A stretch of DNA of 64,000 nt from Anniella stebbinsi (GCA_029215795.1 JARDYH010000003.1:31125001-31189000), one strand, 5' to 3'. Positions 31,895 through 42,896 are shown, counted from the first letter of the stretch. Program-made: numbers and translations. The notes: generated by a model from the letters alone, not told the origin.

Positions 31895-32724
31895 TAGGGA
31901 TGTGCACGGACCCCCTGGATTGGATCGGGACCCAGATCAGGACCTCCGATGTTATCCTGGATTTTCGGATCAGACGCCATTTTTGGTGTTTTCGCCATAG
32001 GCTTGCATTGGGTGAGAAAAAAAGCTTTCCCCCAATGCAAGCCTATGGCAAAAACATGGCGGTGGATGGGTGAGTGGGGACCTAACTCCCTATTCCTCCC
32101 CTCCCACTCGTGCTCCTTACCTGCCGGGGCCATCCGCTCCCATCCACTGGCACCCGCGGGTGGCAGTAGATGGCAGTGGACGGCCCCAGCTTGTAAGCTC
32201 CCTCCCCCTCGTGCTCCTTACCTGCCAGGGCCATCCGCTGCTGTCTGCTATTCTGATCTACTGAGAAACAGGCTTCGCGGCCTGCCTCTCAGTAGCACGC
32301 CAGGTGATAATGTCATCACCTGGCGCTCTACTGAGAACTAGGTCGCGAAGCCTGTTTCTCAGTAGATCGCAGCAGCGGATGGAAGTGGGCGCCCCTGCAG
32401 GTGAGTGGGGCCCTCCCCCTCCTCCCCCTCGCGCTCCTTACCTGCCATCATCACCCGGCGCGCTACTGAGAGGCAGGCCGTGAAGCCTGTTTCTCAGTAG
32501 AAGGGGGCAGCGGATGGCAGTGGATGGCCCTGGCAGGTAAGGAGCGTGAGGGGGAGGAGGAGGTCCGATCCTCTGATCTTATCCGAACCGGATTGGGTCC
32601 TTTCGGACTGGTTCGGATGAGATCGGACGATCCAGAAGCCGGGATCGGAATCGGATAACTTTATCCAATTTTGGTCAGATCGGCTCCGGATTGTGGATCG
32701 GACCCGATCCGATACACACTCCTA
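31895..32724 (+). mobile_element. GC-rich hAT-like element, CTACTGAGAAAC hairpin type
   Basis: Left end TAGGGATGTGCACGGACC, right end GATACACACTCCTA; near-duplications ATGGTTAC (31887-31894) and ATGGTACC (32725-32732). GGATCGG words fill both subterminal regions. A hairpin of CATAGGCTTGCATTGGG and its complement spans about 31995-32048. The main hairpin (about 32230-32390) has outer arms CTACTGAGAAACAGGCTTC and centre GGTGATAATGTCATCACC near 32311, a variant of the core in the other GC-rich elements; a half hairpin follows at 32450-32505. CAGGTAAGG words border the units. Diverged ends suggest an older insertion. Confidence 0.88.
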
Positions 32725-32809
32725 ATGGTACCCTGTCCATTCCCCTTCTGTGCGCATCCGAACAGGGCCATAGAAATCTGAGTTTGGTCTCTGTAAACAT
32801 TTTAGGGTA

Positions 32810-33248
32810 GAATCATAGAATCATACAATAGTAGAGTTGGAAGGTGCCTATAAGGCCATCAAGTCCAGCCCCTTGCTCAATGCAGAAATCCACCTTAAAA
32901 CATACCTTACAGTGTTTGGTTTGGAAAGATGGCCAGGGGCTTCATGTAAAAAACTGGTACCAGAGGGTTTGGCAAATTGCTCTTATGGAAAAATTGACTG
33001 AGAAAGTGAAGAAAGTGTGAGGACAACTAAGGGATGAGAATTTTATGGAAATCTGGGGCAAATTTATTGATTTCACAAATAAAGAGGAAGGGGGGAGAAA
33101 GCCTCCCTCACTATATATATATATATATATATATATGGAGTAGATAGTAGATTGTCAATACCGGATAACTATTTTCCACTCTCTAAATAGAAAATAATAA
33201 ATTGAAATGTATAATTCTGTTTTGTTTGGGACTGTCACGAAATTCCAC

Positions 33249-33293
<45 letters not shown>

Positions 33294-33775
33294 AAATTGT
33301 AATACTTGATGTTGTATCCACAATAATTTTTTTTTTAAAAAAATATACCTTACAGATGGTTGTCCAGCTGCCTCTTGAATGCCTCGAGTGTGGGAGAGCC
33401 CACGACCTCCCTAAATAATTGGTTCCATTGTCAAACTGCTCTAACAGTCAGGACATTTTTCCTGATGTCCAGCCAGAATCTGGCTTCTGTAACTTGAGCC
33501 CATTATTCTGTGTCCTGCACTCTGGGTTGATCGAGAAGAGATCCTGGTCCTCCTCTATGTGACAACCTTTCAAGTATTTGAAGAGTGCTATCATGTCTCC
33601 CCTCAGTCTTCTATTCTCAGGGCTAAACATGCCTGGTTCTTTCAGTCTCTCCTCATAGGGCTTTGTTTCCAGACCCCTGATCATCCTTGTTGCCTTCCTC
33701 CGAACACACTCCAGCTTGTCTGCATCCCTCTTGAAATGTGGTGCCCAGAACTGGCACAATACTGGTTCTCTCCTT
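32810..33775 (-). pseudogene. CR1-type LINE 3' end interrupted by an L1-type insertion
   Basis: Minus strand: CQFWAPHFKRDADKLECV, ATRMIRGLETKPYEERLK, PENRRLRGDMIALFKYLKGC and RTQNNGLKLQ (33759-33448) give the CR1 ORF2 C-terminus. The 3' tail continues through AGAGGCAGCTGGACAACCAT (complement) to the AGAATCATAGAATCATACAA end near 32810. The tail is split at 32913-33344. 5'-truncated; frames are otherwise fairly intact. Confidence 0.9.
32913..33344 (+). mobile_element. L1-type LINE 3' fragment nested in CR1
   Basis: Lies between CATACCTTACAG (ends 32912) and TATACCTTACAG (ends 33355), a target duplication with one mismatch, and ends in a T-rich/A-rich tail (AATTTTTTTTTTAAAAAAA). The 5' part reads like the last residues of an L1 ORF2 (WQIALMEKLTEKVKK, FTNKEEGG). 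Contains (TA)n at about 33110-33136 and (GT)n(AT)n at 33249-33292. The L1 assignment is by texture and tail. Confidence 0.65.
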
Positions 33776-34919
33776 AAAGCAGGGGTGGAAGACTAATTTG
33801 GGGTGGATGGCTGGATGAAATGCAGCCGTGGGAATTTGAGTGGAAGAATATTGTGTTGGGGCTGCTTCCTTCTTTCCAACCTGGGTGTTCTTCCACTCAA
33901 AAGTGCACCAGCCGAAGCCACTTTCCACCTACAATGAAAAAGATCTGGGCCAGCATATTTCTCCTCGCCCATTGGTGGAAAGCTAGCTTGGGTGGTGGCA
34001 CTGGCAGTGATTTTTATAAAAAAAAAAACAGCTGGAGGGGAAGGATTAAGTGGCCCATTACCCCATCATTCCTCTGCTCAAACTTGCAGTCTCCTGTGGC
34101 TGCTTTTCATTATTATTTTTAAAATGTCAAGAGACTGTTACTCCTATATACTGTGTAACATGACATCTAATTTTTCCTTTGGCCCGCTGTTTCCAGGCTT
34201 TGAGAAGGATTAAATGTATTGGGGTAACCCTAACCTTTTGTTTCATGCAGTTATTTAATTAACCCAAACATGTGTCATGGCTTGGATTTCTTTTAATAGG
34301 ATTTGCCCGTAACACGGTGCTAGTTTGTAGGTTGCAGGTACACACAGGCACTGATAGCCTCAAATTACATTACTTCGCATGCTTGAATGAAAAATCAACA
34401 AACACATGACTAGTACCCTACGTACTCACTTTCAGTAAGTGCCATTTGAAGCTGCTAATTGGTAATTATCAATTGACATTCATGCTTTCTTTCATTTGAT
34501 ATCAATTGTTATATTAAATGAGAGAAACAGCAGAGAACTGGTGTGGAATAGTTTTTTGAGTGGTGCCTGCTTTTTCTTGGCTTTTTTTAAGGGCACAATG
34601 TCCACATCTGAATCAATTAACAACACTTGCATGCAGTGTTGCATTCAATAGATGCATTTCGAACAGGGCTGAGTGAAAAGGAGGATGAGGTGGAGGCTTT
34701 TTGTGACACGTCCTTCTATAGTAAGTGCCATCACTTTCATCATTTTTTTTAAGTGGGCTCAAAGTGTGTGTATGTGTATGAAAGTGTTTGTGGTATAGTA
34801 GGTGAGGGCACAATGGCTGGCTGCGCTCCCCTCACCCATTCGCTCACCTACAGAGTGAGGGCACTGTGATGTCGGAAGCATTGCCCTCACTCCAAATTGC
34901 TTGCATTTATTTATTATAT
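33776..34919. other. Intergenic DNA; candidate conserved block 34330-34530
   Basis: 34450-34520 contains the run AATTGGTAATTATCAATTGA followed by ATTTGATATCAATTG, a density of paired homeodomain-like sites that stands out from its surroundings. 34795-34900 has short inverted GAGTGAGGGCA words also seen near 40560-40600. No gene recognised. Confidence 0.4.
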
Positions 34920-36722
34920 GACAGCCCAGATAGATGCGACGGCTAGGAGTGCCTACTATCAGCTTTGGCTGATACGCCAGCTGTGCCCCTTCCTAGAGTT
35001 GGAAGACCTAAAGACGGTAGTGCACACACTGGTAACTTCAAGGCTCGACTTCTGCAATGCGCTGTACATAGTAGGGGTGTGCACGGACCCCCCGGATCGG
35101 ATCGGGACCCGGATCGGGACCTCCAATTTTGTCACGGATCGATTCGGACAAAATCGGAGGCCCCCCGGACCGGATCGAGTACGATCCCGATCCAAAAATC
35201 GGAAATTTTTGGATCGGCCGCCATTTTTTTCCCCATAGACTTGCATTGCAATGCAAGTCTATGAGGAAAAAATGGCGGCGGGTGGGTGAGGGGGGCCTAA
35301 CTCCCTCCCCCCCGGGGCCGTCCGCTGTGGATGGCCCCGGCAGGTAAGCCCCCTCCCCCGCGCTCCCTACCCCCCCTGGGGCCGTCCGCTTCCATCCGCT
35401 GGCGCCCGTGGGCGCCAGCGGATAGAAGCGGACGGCTCCGGGGGGGGTAAGCCCCCTTCCCCGCCACTGCTTACCTTTTAGGGCCGTTCGCTCCCGTCCG
35501 GCGCCGGCGGCTACCGCCAGCCGGCTTTGCGGCTTGCTCTCGAGTAGCGCGCCGGGTGATCACCCGGCGCGCCACCCTGGAGCAGGCCGCGGAGCCCGCT
35601 GGTAGTAGCCGCTGGTGCCGGACGGGAGCGGATGGGCCGGAAAGGTAAGGGCCCCCCTCCCCCCCTCCGCGCGCCCCCTCCTCCCCTCCACGCACCCCCT
35701 GCTTACCTTTCCGGCCCGTCCGCTCCCGTCCGGCACCGGCGGCTACTACCAGCGGGCTCCGCGGCCTGCTCTCGAGTAGCGCACCGGGTGATGACATCAC
35801 CCGGCGCGCCACCCTGGAGCAGGCCGCGGAGCCCGCTGGTAGTAGTTGCCGGCGCCGGACGGGAGCGGACAGGCTGGAAAGGTAAGCGCCCCCCTCCTCG
35901 CCCCCAGCTGTCCACTTTCATCGGCGGGCGCCCGCTGGCGCCCACCAATGGAAGCGGTGGTGGGCGCCAGTGGGCGCCCGCCGATCCGCCGATCCGCCGA
36001 ACCGGTTCGGAGCCTTTTCGGACCGGTTCGGATTGGATCGGCCGATCCAGCTGTCGGATCGGAAATCAGATAATTTATCCGATTTCCCACTGGACCGGAC
36101 TCGGATCGTGGATCGGGTCCGATCCAGTGCACATCCCTAGTGCATAGGGCTACCTCTGTGCCTAGTCTGGAAACTTCAACTAGTTCAAAATATGGCAGCC
36201 AGGTTGGTCACCGGTACACCTAGGGGTGACCATATTACGCCAGCTTTAAAATTGCTCCACTGGCTGCCAATTAGTTTCCGGGCAAAGTATAAAGTGTTGG
36301 TTATTACCTTTAAAGCCCTATATGGTTTGGGTCCAGGTTACCTGTGGGATCGCCTTCTCCCATACAATCTGCCCCGCACGCTCAGGTCCTCTAGGAAGAA
36401 CTTACTACAGTTGGCCAACACTAGGCTGACAACCGTTACCAAGAGGACCTTCTATTCTGCCGCTCCCAGACTGTGGAATGACCTGCCGGAGGAGACTCAT
36501 CAACTTAACAGTCTTCAGGATTTTAAGAAAGCTATAAAGACTGTTTTCTTCCGGCAGGCATATCCAGTGGAATTTTAGAATGTTTTTAGGGTGTTTCTAG
36601 GATGTTTTTAGGATGTTTTAAGGCAGTTTTAATAATGTATGTCATGTTTTAATCAGTTTTATGTATTTTATCATATTGTTGTTCCCCACCTCGATTCAAA
36701 TGTAGAGGCGAGTAAGAAATAA

Positions 36723-36761
<39 letters not shown>
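34920..36761 (+). pseudogene. L2-like LINE C-terminus and 3' end, split by a GC-rich element
   Basis: Left part 34925-35063: ATARSAYYQLWLIRQLCPFL and TSRLDFCNALY. Right part from 36148: MAARLVTGTPRGDHI, LLHWLPISFRAKYKVLVI, LWDRLLPYN and AAPRLWNDLPEETHQL, with the last codons near 36578. The post-RT order matches 24399-23773. The 3' untranslated end has repeated GGATGTTTTTAGG words, GAGGCGAGTAAGAAATAAA, and an (ATT)n tail at 36721-36761. The insertion sits exactly in the N-A-L-Y region and is flanked by its target duplication. Confidence 0.9.
35072..36139 (+). mobile_element. GC-rich hAT-like element nested in an L2-like LINE
   Basis: Duplications GTACATAG (35064-35071) and GTGCATAG (36140-36147), one mismatch. 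Layout is identical to 18512-19550: left end TAGGGGTGTGCACGGACC, GGATCGG array, CATAGACTTGCATTG palindrome (about 35236-35265), hairpin 1 with short centre GGTGATCACC at 35555-35564, hairpin 2 with GTGATGACATCAC at 35788, then the GGCGGGCGCCC palindrome and right array. Open frames within it (for example 35632-36147) are palindrome artefacts. Confidence 0.95.
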
Positions 36762-36762
<1 letters not shown>

Positions 36763-37130
36763 TGCCCCACATAATCAAAGTGCTCTGGGTGGTTCACAAA
36801 AATTAAATGCCATTAAAAGACATTATATAAAGTATAAAAGCCATTCATGTAAGGGCATAAAACAGATAGCACACATAACAATAATGTATATCTAAAACAA
36901 TTTTAAACAATCAGCCAGAGACAATCCAGGATCTGATCAAGAGTCATTATATGCTGTCAAATGCCTGAGAGAAGAGGGCAGTTTTAACCTGGCGTCAAAA
37001 AGATGACGATGCCAGAGATATCATTCCATAAATGGGGAGCTACCACTGAGAAGTCCAGCTCCCTTGTTGACACCTACCGAGCCTCCCTTGGAAGTGGCTC
37101 CCAAAGGAGGGCCTTGGATGCAGAGAGTAG
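36762..37130 (-). mobile_element. L2-like LINE 3' end, tail-to-tail with the preceding LINE
   Basis: CTGCCCCACATAATCAAAG, TGCTCTGGGTGGTTCACAAA and AAATGCCTGAGAGAAGAGG match 23640-23860 in the same order, so this is the minus-strand 3' end of the same family. It shares the (ATT)n run with the plus-strand copy. Confidence 0.8.
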
Positions 37131-37199
37131 TGTATTAACATTGACTATGTGTTGCCATGAGATGTTGATATTGTAGCTCCACATGTCCCAGCATTAGAA

Positions 37200-37290
37200 A
37201 AAGTGAAAGGAAAAGAAAGAAGAAAGGAAAGAAGGAAGGAAGGAAAGAAGGAAGGAAGGAAGGAAGGAAGGAAGGTAGGTAGGTAGAAGA
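37200..37290. repeat. (GGAA)n simple repeat with GGTA variants
   Basis: Purine-only tetranucleotide array ending in GGTAGGTAGGTAG. Confidence 0.9.
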
Positions 37291-38107
37291 TTTACAGTGG
37301 TGTAGTGGATGGTAATCTAGGGAGTTCCCTTGCTCTGGCAAGTGAAGGAGGTGACAACAGGGCTTTCAAGTATGACTATGGTTTGTGAGCATAGAAGTAG
37401 TTAGGGAATGAGTAAAATACTCAAGCAGAGGCTGTGTATATATTTTATTTTATTTGATGGGGGTTCCTACTTCATTCTATACGGTAACACTTTTATTTTG
37501 CAAGATCGTTTGCACTTACAATTAAAAGCTAAAGGTTGCTTTTAAGCTGTCTCAATACTTTTTGTTAAAGGCCAGTGTGTTTTACAAGTTGAACCTGTGC
37601 AATCAGAAATAAGCACTGCTAATATCAGTGGAGCTTACTCACAGATAACTATGCATAGAATTGCACTCATGCTGATCCGAATGAATTAGGTATTATGGGG
37701 TATTGCATTTGTGGTGGGCCCACTGTCATGATGAGCTCCTGCACTAGTGGCTGCCATACTCATCCTCACCATCCTCACCATCCTCATTCTCACCCTCATC
37801 ATCACTTGTGAAGTGCTTTCCTGTGGCTCCCCTCTCTGGAGGTAACTGTCTTCATGGAGCTCTTGCCCATGGTCATTTCCAATTCTGGACCCAATTCCAT
37901 TATTCCACTGCTGAACTGAGATACTCAATACTGAGATACTCAAGAAGTAGGGTGACTCATGGAGATGTTGCAGGTGCCTGAATGAGTCTGAGTGTCCAAC
38001 CAACCAACCTCCCACATCTGCCATCCCCAGACTGAGTTGGGTGCCCATGGCGCATTTGTGGACCCATGTCCTGAGCATGGGCAAGTTCTTTTGTCCCTGT
38101 TGTAATC
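37291..38107. other. Intergenic DNA, nothing firm recognised
   Basis: 37590-37665 is a diverged copy of the short dispersed repeat at 55776. 37755-37803 is a short CATCCTCACCATCCTCA low-complexity array. Confidence 0.4.
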
Positions 38108-38550
38108 TAGGGATGTGCAAACTCATTCCATCCAATTATTTGGATGCTCATTCCATCACCACCGCCATCTGTCCCTGCTTGGCAGGTCACGTGAGCTTCT
38201 GCCACAATGAAGGCTCCGGAAATTACATATTTCCCCCATTGCATAAATGGCAGCCATAATGGCCACATTTATGCAAGAGAAAAGGAGCGAACGGAGTGTT
38301 CACGCTTTTACTCTTCCATAAATGGGGCCTTTACGGCCACCATTTATATAATGGGGAAAATATGTAATTTCCGGAGCCTTCATTGTGACACACAATGGAG
38401 GCTCCAGATGATGGCAGATGGCCGCTGAAGACCCGTTGGGCCTCGCTGAGCCTCAAAAGAAGCTCACGTGAGCTGTCGAGCAGGGGCAGATGGCTGTGGT
38501 AACAGGGTGAGCATTTGACAAATTGGACAGGGTGAGTTCGCCCATCCCTA
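38108..38550. mobile_element. Foldback hAT-like MITE, TAGGGATG ends
   Basis: Left end TAGGGATGTGCAAACTCATT, right end GGTGAGTTCGCCCATCCCTA. Two palindrome arms surround the centre near 38300: GGCTCCGGAAATTACATAT at the left and ATATGTAATTTCCGGAGCC at the right, plus AGCTCACGTGAGCT-type words outside. No clear target duplication, so probably old. Confidence 0.75.
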
Positions 38551-39764
38551 TGATAAAAGAACCTGCCCTACCTTCCATCATCACAGAAAAGATGGGGGTT
38601 GTGGAAGGATTTGGATGATGTAAGAGAGGTGGCATCACCTAGGTGTCCAAACATATTGGGGGCACCAAGGGAGAAATCCCATGCTGGAAATCTCAGTGAA
38701 TGCCTAGGGATGCTTGAACAGCCTTCTTTCCCAGAGTTGCAGGCGCCAGCACCGAAAGAGGCTGCCCATCTGAATTGATAGGCTAGGTCTTGCTGCAATA
38801 GGCAGAAGTAAACAGTGGTCCACAAAGTGTCTGATAAAGGTAAAACACAGGGAAAGGTAGAAGTAAACAGAGGGAGATGCACAGAAATGGAGTGAATGGC
38901 AAGGCTCCTCCAATATCATCTATTTATAGCTGTTGGGGGCTGCTGCATTCATAAATAGTTCAGGCTTTGCTGTGTCACAGCCTGATTTCTAGATAGCCAG
39001 ACAGACACCAGCGATAACCAGCAGGTGTGCGTGGAAGGCATCCCAGAGAGCAGCTAAATGATTTGTGGTTTTTATGAAGCCATAATCCTCTTTGAAATCT
39101 CATCATCAAAGCAGGAAGAAAACACCCACCCACCCACGCATGTACACACAAACACACAGACACACAGAGCTTTTTTCCGAAGACGGTCATAATTCTGCTT
39201 CAATCCCTTAACTTGGGTGGAAAGGAGCGTGAGCCGACTGGTTGCAGTAAGCAGCACATATGATGCTTATACCCCAAAAGATATCACCACCTGACAGCAT
39301 TCAAAGTTCATTGTCAGACCAAATTAGGCAAAGTCTGCCAGGTCTGTGGAAAGAGGCAGGAGAGCGTGCAAGTTGCTAAAACATCTGAAGCGAAACAGGC
39401 TCCCTCTACCTCTCCTTTGTCTTGTCTCTGTCTCCTGATGACTTCCACCCAAGACGCCTGAAGACACAGTGTCAACAGCCATTAGGAGGCACCGGAAAAG
39501 CATTCCAGATTGCAAATCCCATCTTGCCTTGTCCCATCCATTGTGATGACAGCAAGCCAGGAGGAGGAAGGCAGGAAACCACAGCAGCAGTAGCCCAGAA
39601 AACCTGCCCCTCCTCATTGCATCCTTCTTCTCACGCCCTCCAGGAAAATTGTGTGTGTCAAGTCCTTTGGGTGTCTATGGCTTGCTTTTCGTCACTATAC
39701 ATTTAAATGCATATTTTGAGGGGTTGGGAGGAAAACTCAAGTTACGTGTGGATCATATCTAAGT
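38551..39764. other. Intergenic DNA, nothing recognised
   Basis: Short frames only. 39127-39165 has a CA/CCA-rich low-complexity patch. Confidence 0.4.
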
Positions 39765-40085
39765 GGTTTATTTCATTTTATTTATTTGTAACATTTTTAT
39801 ACCGCTGAATATAATACAATCTCTCAGCAGTTCACAATATTAAAATGCAATATTAAAAACACAATAGTAAAGTGTAGCATTAAAACACAGCATAAAACCA
39901 CTTCTAACTACAATAAAGGAGCAGTAAAACAGAGCAGCAAAATGGAGTGGCATAATTCATTTACTTATGGCCCAGGAAAAGCCTGGTGAACAAGTATGTC
40001 TTCAGGAGGCATTTAAAAGATGCCACACTTTCTGCCTACCAACCACAGGAGAGAGGGTTTTCCAAATGGTGGGTGCAGTTTATTC
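39765..40085 (-). mobile_element. L2-like LINE 3' end, minus strand
   Basis: ATTTTATTTATTTGTAACAT (tail on this strand), TATACCGCTGAATATAATAC and TCTCAGCAGTTCACAA, then AAGCCTGGTGAACAAGTATG and TTTTCCAAATGGTGGGTGCA, correspond to the 3' end of a further subfamily. Truncated before the conserved C-terminal motifs. Confidence 0.65.
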
Positions 40086-41065
40086 TATTTATTCAATGCT
40101 TTTCTCCTTGGTATGTATAAACTCGCATCAATGTGAAAGAAAGCCACAGTGCAAAACATAAGCTATCACAATATTTAAGACACATGCTAAAGAGAGAGGA
40201 ATGTGTTAATGAAGAACAGAATCTATGCAACTGTCTATGTCCTCAGTGTGGTATACTCCAGATGTGCAGTAGGCTTTTGGGGCCCCCAAAGTTCCTCCCC
40301 TTAACAAGCCACTCTCAAAATATAAGCAGAATTGAGGTGAATGTAGGGTGGCTGTAGGGGGAGGAGAGGATGGGGTAGTCTCATTGCATGAACGAAAACC
40401 TGCTCATGCTATGTTGGATCCAACCCAGTGGTTAGCAAAAGTATGGTCCTTTAGTGATTTTTTCAGGGACAAAACTATTTGCTAGTTCAGAATTCTTCAC
40501 TCTGAACTGGTATTGTGACACCACCATATAAACAAATATGATTGGCTACATGATATCCCATTCAGAGTGAGGGCAAGAAGCACTGCACTCACTCTGAAAT
40601 GGCTATGTGATGTTGTCATGTAGGCAAATTTCACTGTTACATGGTGTCACTGTGATCTTGTGACATCGATCATCATGCTGAGCTTGTCATCTTGGATGGT
40701 CTAGACTCATGTAGTCAGGATGGAAGCCCCTGGTTGTTTGTTTGTTTTTAAAATGCTGCCAAAGCAGCTGCCAACTAAAAAAGAAAGAGGTGAGCAAGGC
40801 AGGTTCAGGTGGAACATTTTGATCACCCTGAAACATCACTTTCACACCAGAAATGTTTGCATGCAAACATTCAGCATAACCCTAAAAATAGATATGATTG
40901 GGAAAATAATGAGAATCCCTAATGTGCATGTGGAAGCAAATGTGTCTCTCTCTCAAGGATGCCTTCCTGCATTGCTTATGAATGCTCAGCAATCATAATT
41001 GCAAATCAAAAACATCTACAGGCAGCTATTTTCAGAATCAGAAGATCATAAGATGTCAGAAAATA
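40086..41065. other. Intergenic DNA, nothing firm recognised
   Basis: 40555-40600 has a short palindrome, ATTCAGAGTGAGGGC facing GCACTCACTCTGAA, as at 34850. Otherwise unremarkable. Confidence 0.4.
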
Positions 41066-41073
41066 GTCCTTTC

Positions 41074-42888
41074 TAGGGGTGTGCACGGACCCCCCGGATC
41101 GGATCGGGACCCAGATCGGGACCTCCAATTTTGTCCCGGACCGGTTCGGACAAAATCGGAGGCCCCCCGGACCGGATCGAGTCCGATCCCGACCCCAAAA
41201 TCGTACATTTTTGGATCGGCCGCCATTTTTTTCCCCATAGACTTGCATTGCAATGCAAGTCTATGAGGAAAAAATGGCGGCGGGTGGGTAAGGGGGGGCC
41301 TAACTCCCTCCCCCCCCGGGGCCGTCCGCTGTGGACGGCCCCGGCAGGTAAACCCCCTCCCCCGCGCTCCCTACCCCCCCTGGGGCCGCCCGCTTCCATC
41401 TGCTGGCGCCCGCGGGCGCCAGCGGATAGAAGCGGACGGCTCCGGGGGGGGGTAAGCCCCCTTCCCCGCCACTGCTTACCTTCTCGGCCCGTCCGGCGCC
41501 GGCGGCTACTACCAGCGGGCTCCGCGGCCTACTCTCGAGTAGCGCGCCGGGTGATGACATCACCCGGCGCGCCACCCTGGAGCAGGCCGCGGAGCCTGCT
41601 GGTAGTAGTAGGCGCCGGCGCCGGACGGGAGCCGCCGGGCCGGGCAGGTAAGGGCCCCCCTCCCCCCTCCCCCCTCCGCGCGCCCCCTCCTCCCCTCCAC
41701 GCACCCCCTCCTTACCTTCCCGGCACGGCGGCTCCCGTCCGGCGCCGGCGCCTACTACTTCCAGCAGGCTCCGCGGCCTGCTCTAGAGTAGCGCGCCGGG
41801 TGATGACATCACCCGGCGCGCCACCCTAGAGCAGGCCGCGGAGCCTGCTGGGAGTAGTAGGCGCCGGCGCCGGACGGGAGCCGCCGGGCCGGGCAGGTAA
41901 GGGCCCCCCTCCCCCCTCCGCGCGCCCCCTCCTCCCCTCCACGCACCCCCTCCTTACCTTCCCGGCCCGGCGGCTCCCGTCCGGTGCCGGCGCCTACTAC
42001 TTCCAGCAGGCTCCGCGGCCTGCTCTAGAGTAGCGCGCCGGGTGATGACATCACCCGGCGCGCCACCCTAGAGCAGGCCGCGGAGCCTGCTGGGAGTAGT
42101 AGGCGCCGGCGCCGGACGGGAGCCGGCGGGCCGGGCAGGTAAGGGCCCCCCTCCCCCCTCCCCCCTCCGCGCGCCCCCTCCTCCCCTCCACGCACCCCCT
42201 CCTTACCTTCCCGGCCCGGCGGCTCCCGTCCGGCGCCGGCGCCTACTACTTCCAGCAGGCTCCGTGGCCTGCTCTAGAGTAGCGCGCCGGGTGATGACAT
42301 CACCCGGCGCGCCACCCTAGAGCAGGCCGCGGAGCCTGCTGGGAGTAGTAGGTGCCGGCGCCGGACGGGAGCCGGCGGGCCGGGCAGGTAAGGGCCCCCC
42401 TCCCCCCTCCGCGCGCCCCCTCCTCCCCTCCACGCACCCCCTCCTTACCTTCCCGGCCCGGCGGCTCCCGTCCGGCGCCGGCGCCTACTACTTCCAGCAG
42501 GCTCCGCGGCCTGCTCTAGAGTAGCGCGCCGGGTGATGACATCACCCGGCGCGCCACCCTAGAGCAGGCCGCGGAGCCTGCTAGTAGTAGTAGGCGCCGG
42601 CGCCGGACGGGAGCCACCGGGCCGAGAAGGTAAGTGCCCCCCTCCTCCCCCCCCCGCTGTCCACTTTCATCGGCGGGCGCCCGCTGGCGCCCGCCAATGG
42701 AAGCGGCGGTGGGCGCCAGTGGGCGCCCGCCGATCCGCCGATCCGCCGAACCGGTTCGGAGCTTTTTCGGACCGGTTCGGATTGGATCGGCCGATCCAGC
42801 TGCGGGATCGGAAATCGGATAATTTATCCGATTTCCCACTGGACCGGACTCGGATCGTGGATCGGGTCCGATCCAGTGCACATCCCTA
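41074..42888 (+). mobile_element. GC-rich hAT-like element with five tandem hairpin units
   Basis: Perfect 8-bp duplications GTCCTTTC (41066-41073 and 42889-42896). Left end TAGGGGTGTGCACGGACC, right end GTGCACATCCCTA. After the GGATCGG array and the CATAGACTTGCATTG palindrome (about 41239-41268) come five hairpins centred at about 41557, 41806, 42048, 42297 and 42539; spacings are 249, 242, 249 and 242 bp. Each hairpin has arms of about 90 bp (GGCGGCTCCCGTCCGGCGCC to CGGGTGATG and their complements) and is separated from the next by a C-rich spacer of about 55 bp. The unit edges read GGTAAGG on each strand. Long frames across the array, such as 41131-41829, are artefacts. Confidence 0.97.
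41500..42620. repeat. Tandem giant-palindrome array (5 units, 249/242-bp alternation)
   Basis: The 7-bp difference between alternate units lies in the C-rich spacer: one form has an extra CTCCCCC before CTCCGCGCG. The alternation implies that a two-unit block of about 491 bp was amplified. Each unit could form a hairpin of about 190 bp with few mismatches. Confidence 0.9.
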
Positions 42889-42896
42889 GTCCTTTC

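Noticed and set aside
36192..36578. 128-codon open frame as a host protein
   Set aside because: Same LINE C-terminal region, interrupted upstream by the GC-rich element.
41131..41829. 232-codon frame in GC-rich DNA as a host gene
   Set aside because: It crosses the hairpin array, is rich in Pro/Arg/Ser/Gly from palindromic GC-rich codons, repeats itself with the array, and equivalent frames appear on both strands of every copy.
41500..42620. CRISPR-like or centromeric satellite array
   Set aside because: Units are long palindromes bounded by transposon ends and 8-bp duplications, not short repeats with unique spacers; the array is too short and enclosed for a satellite.
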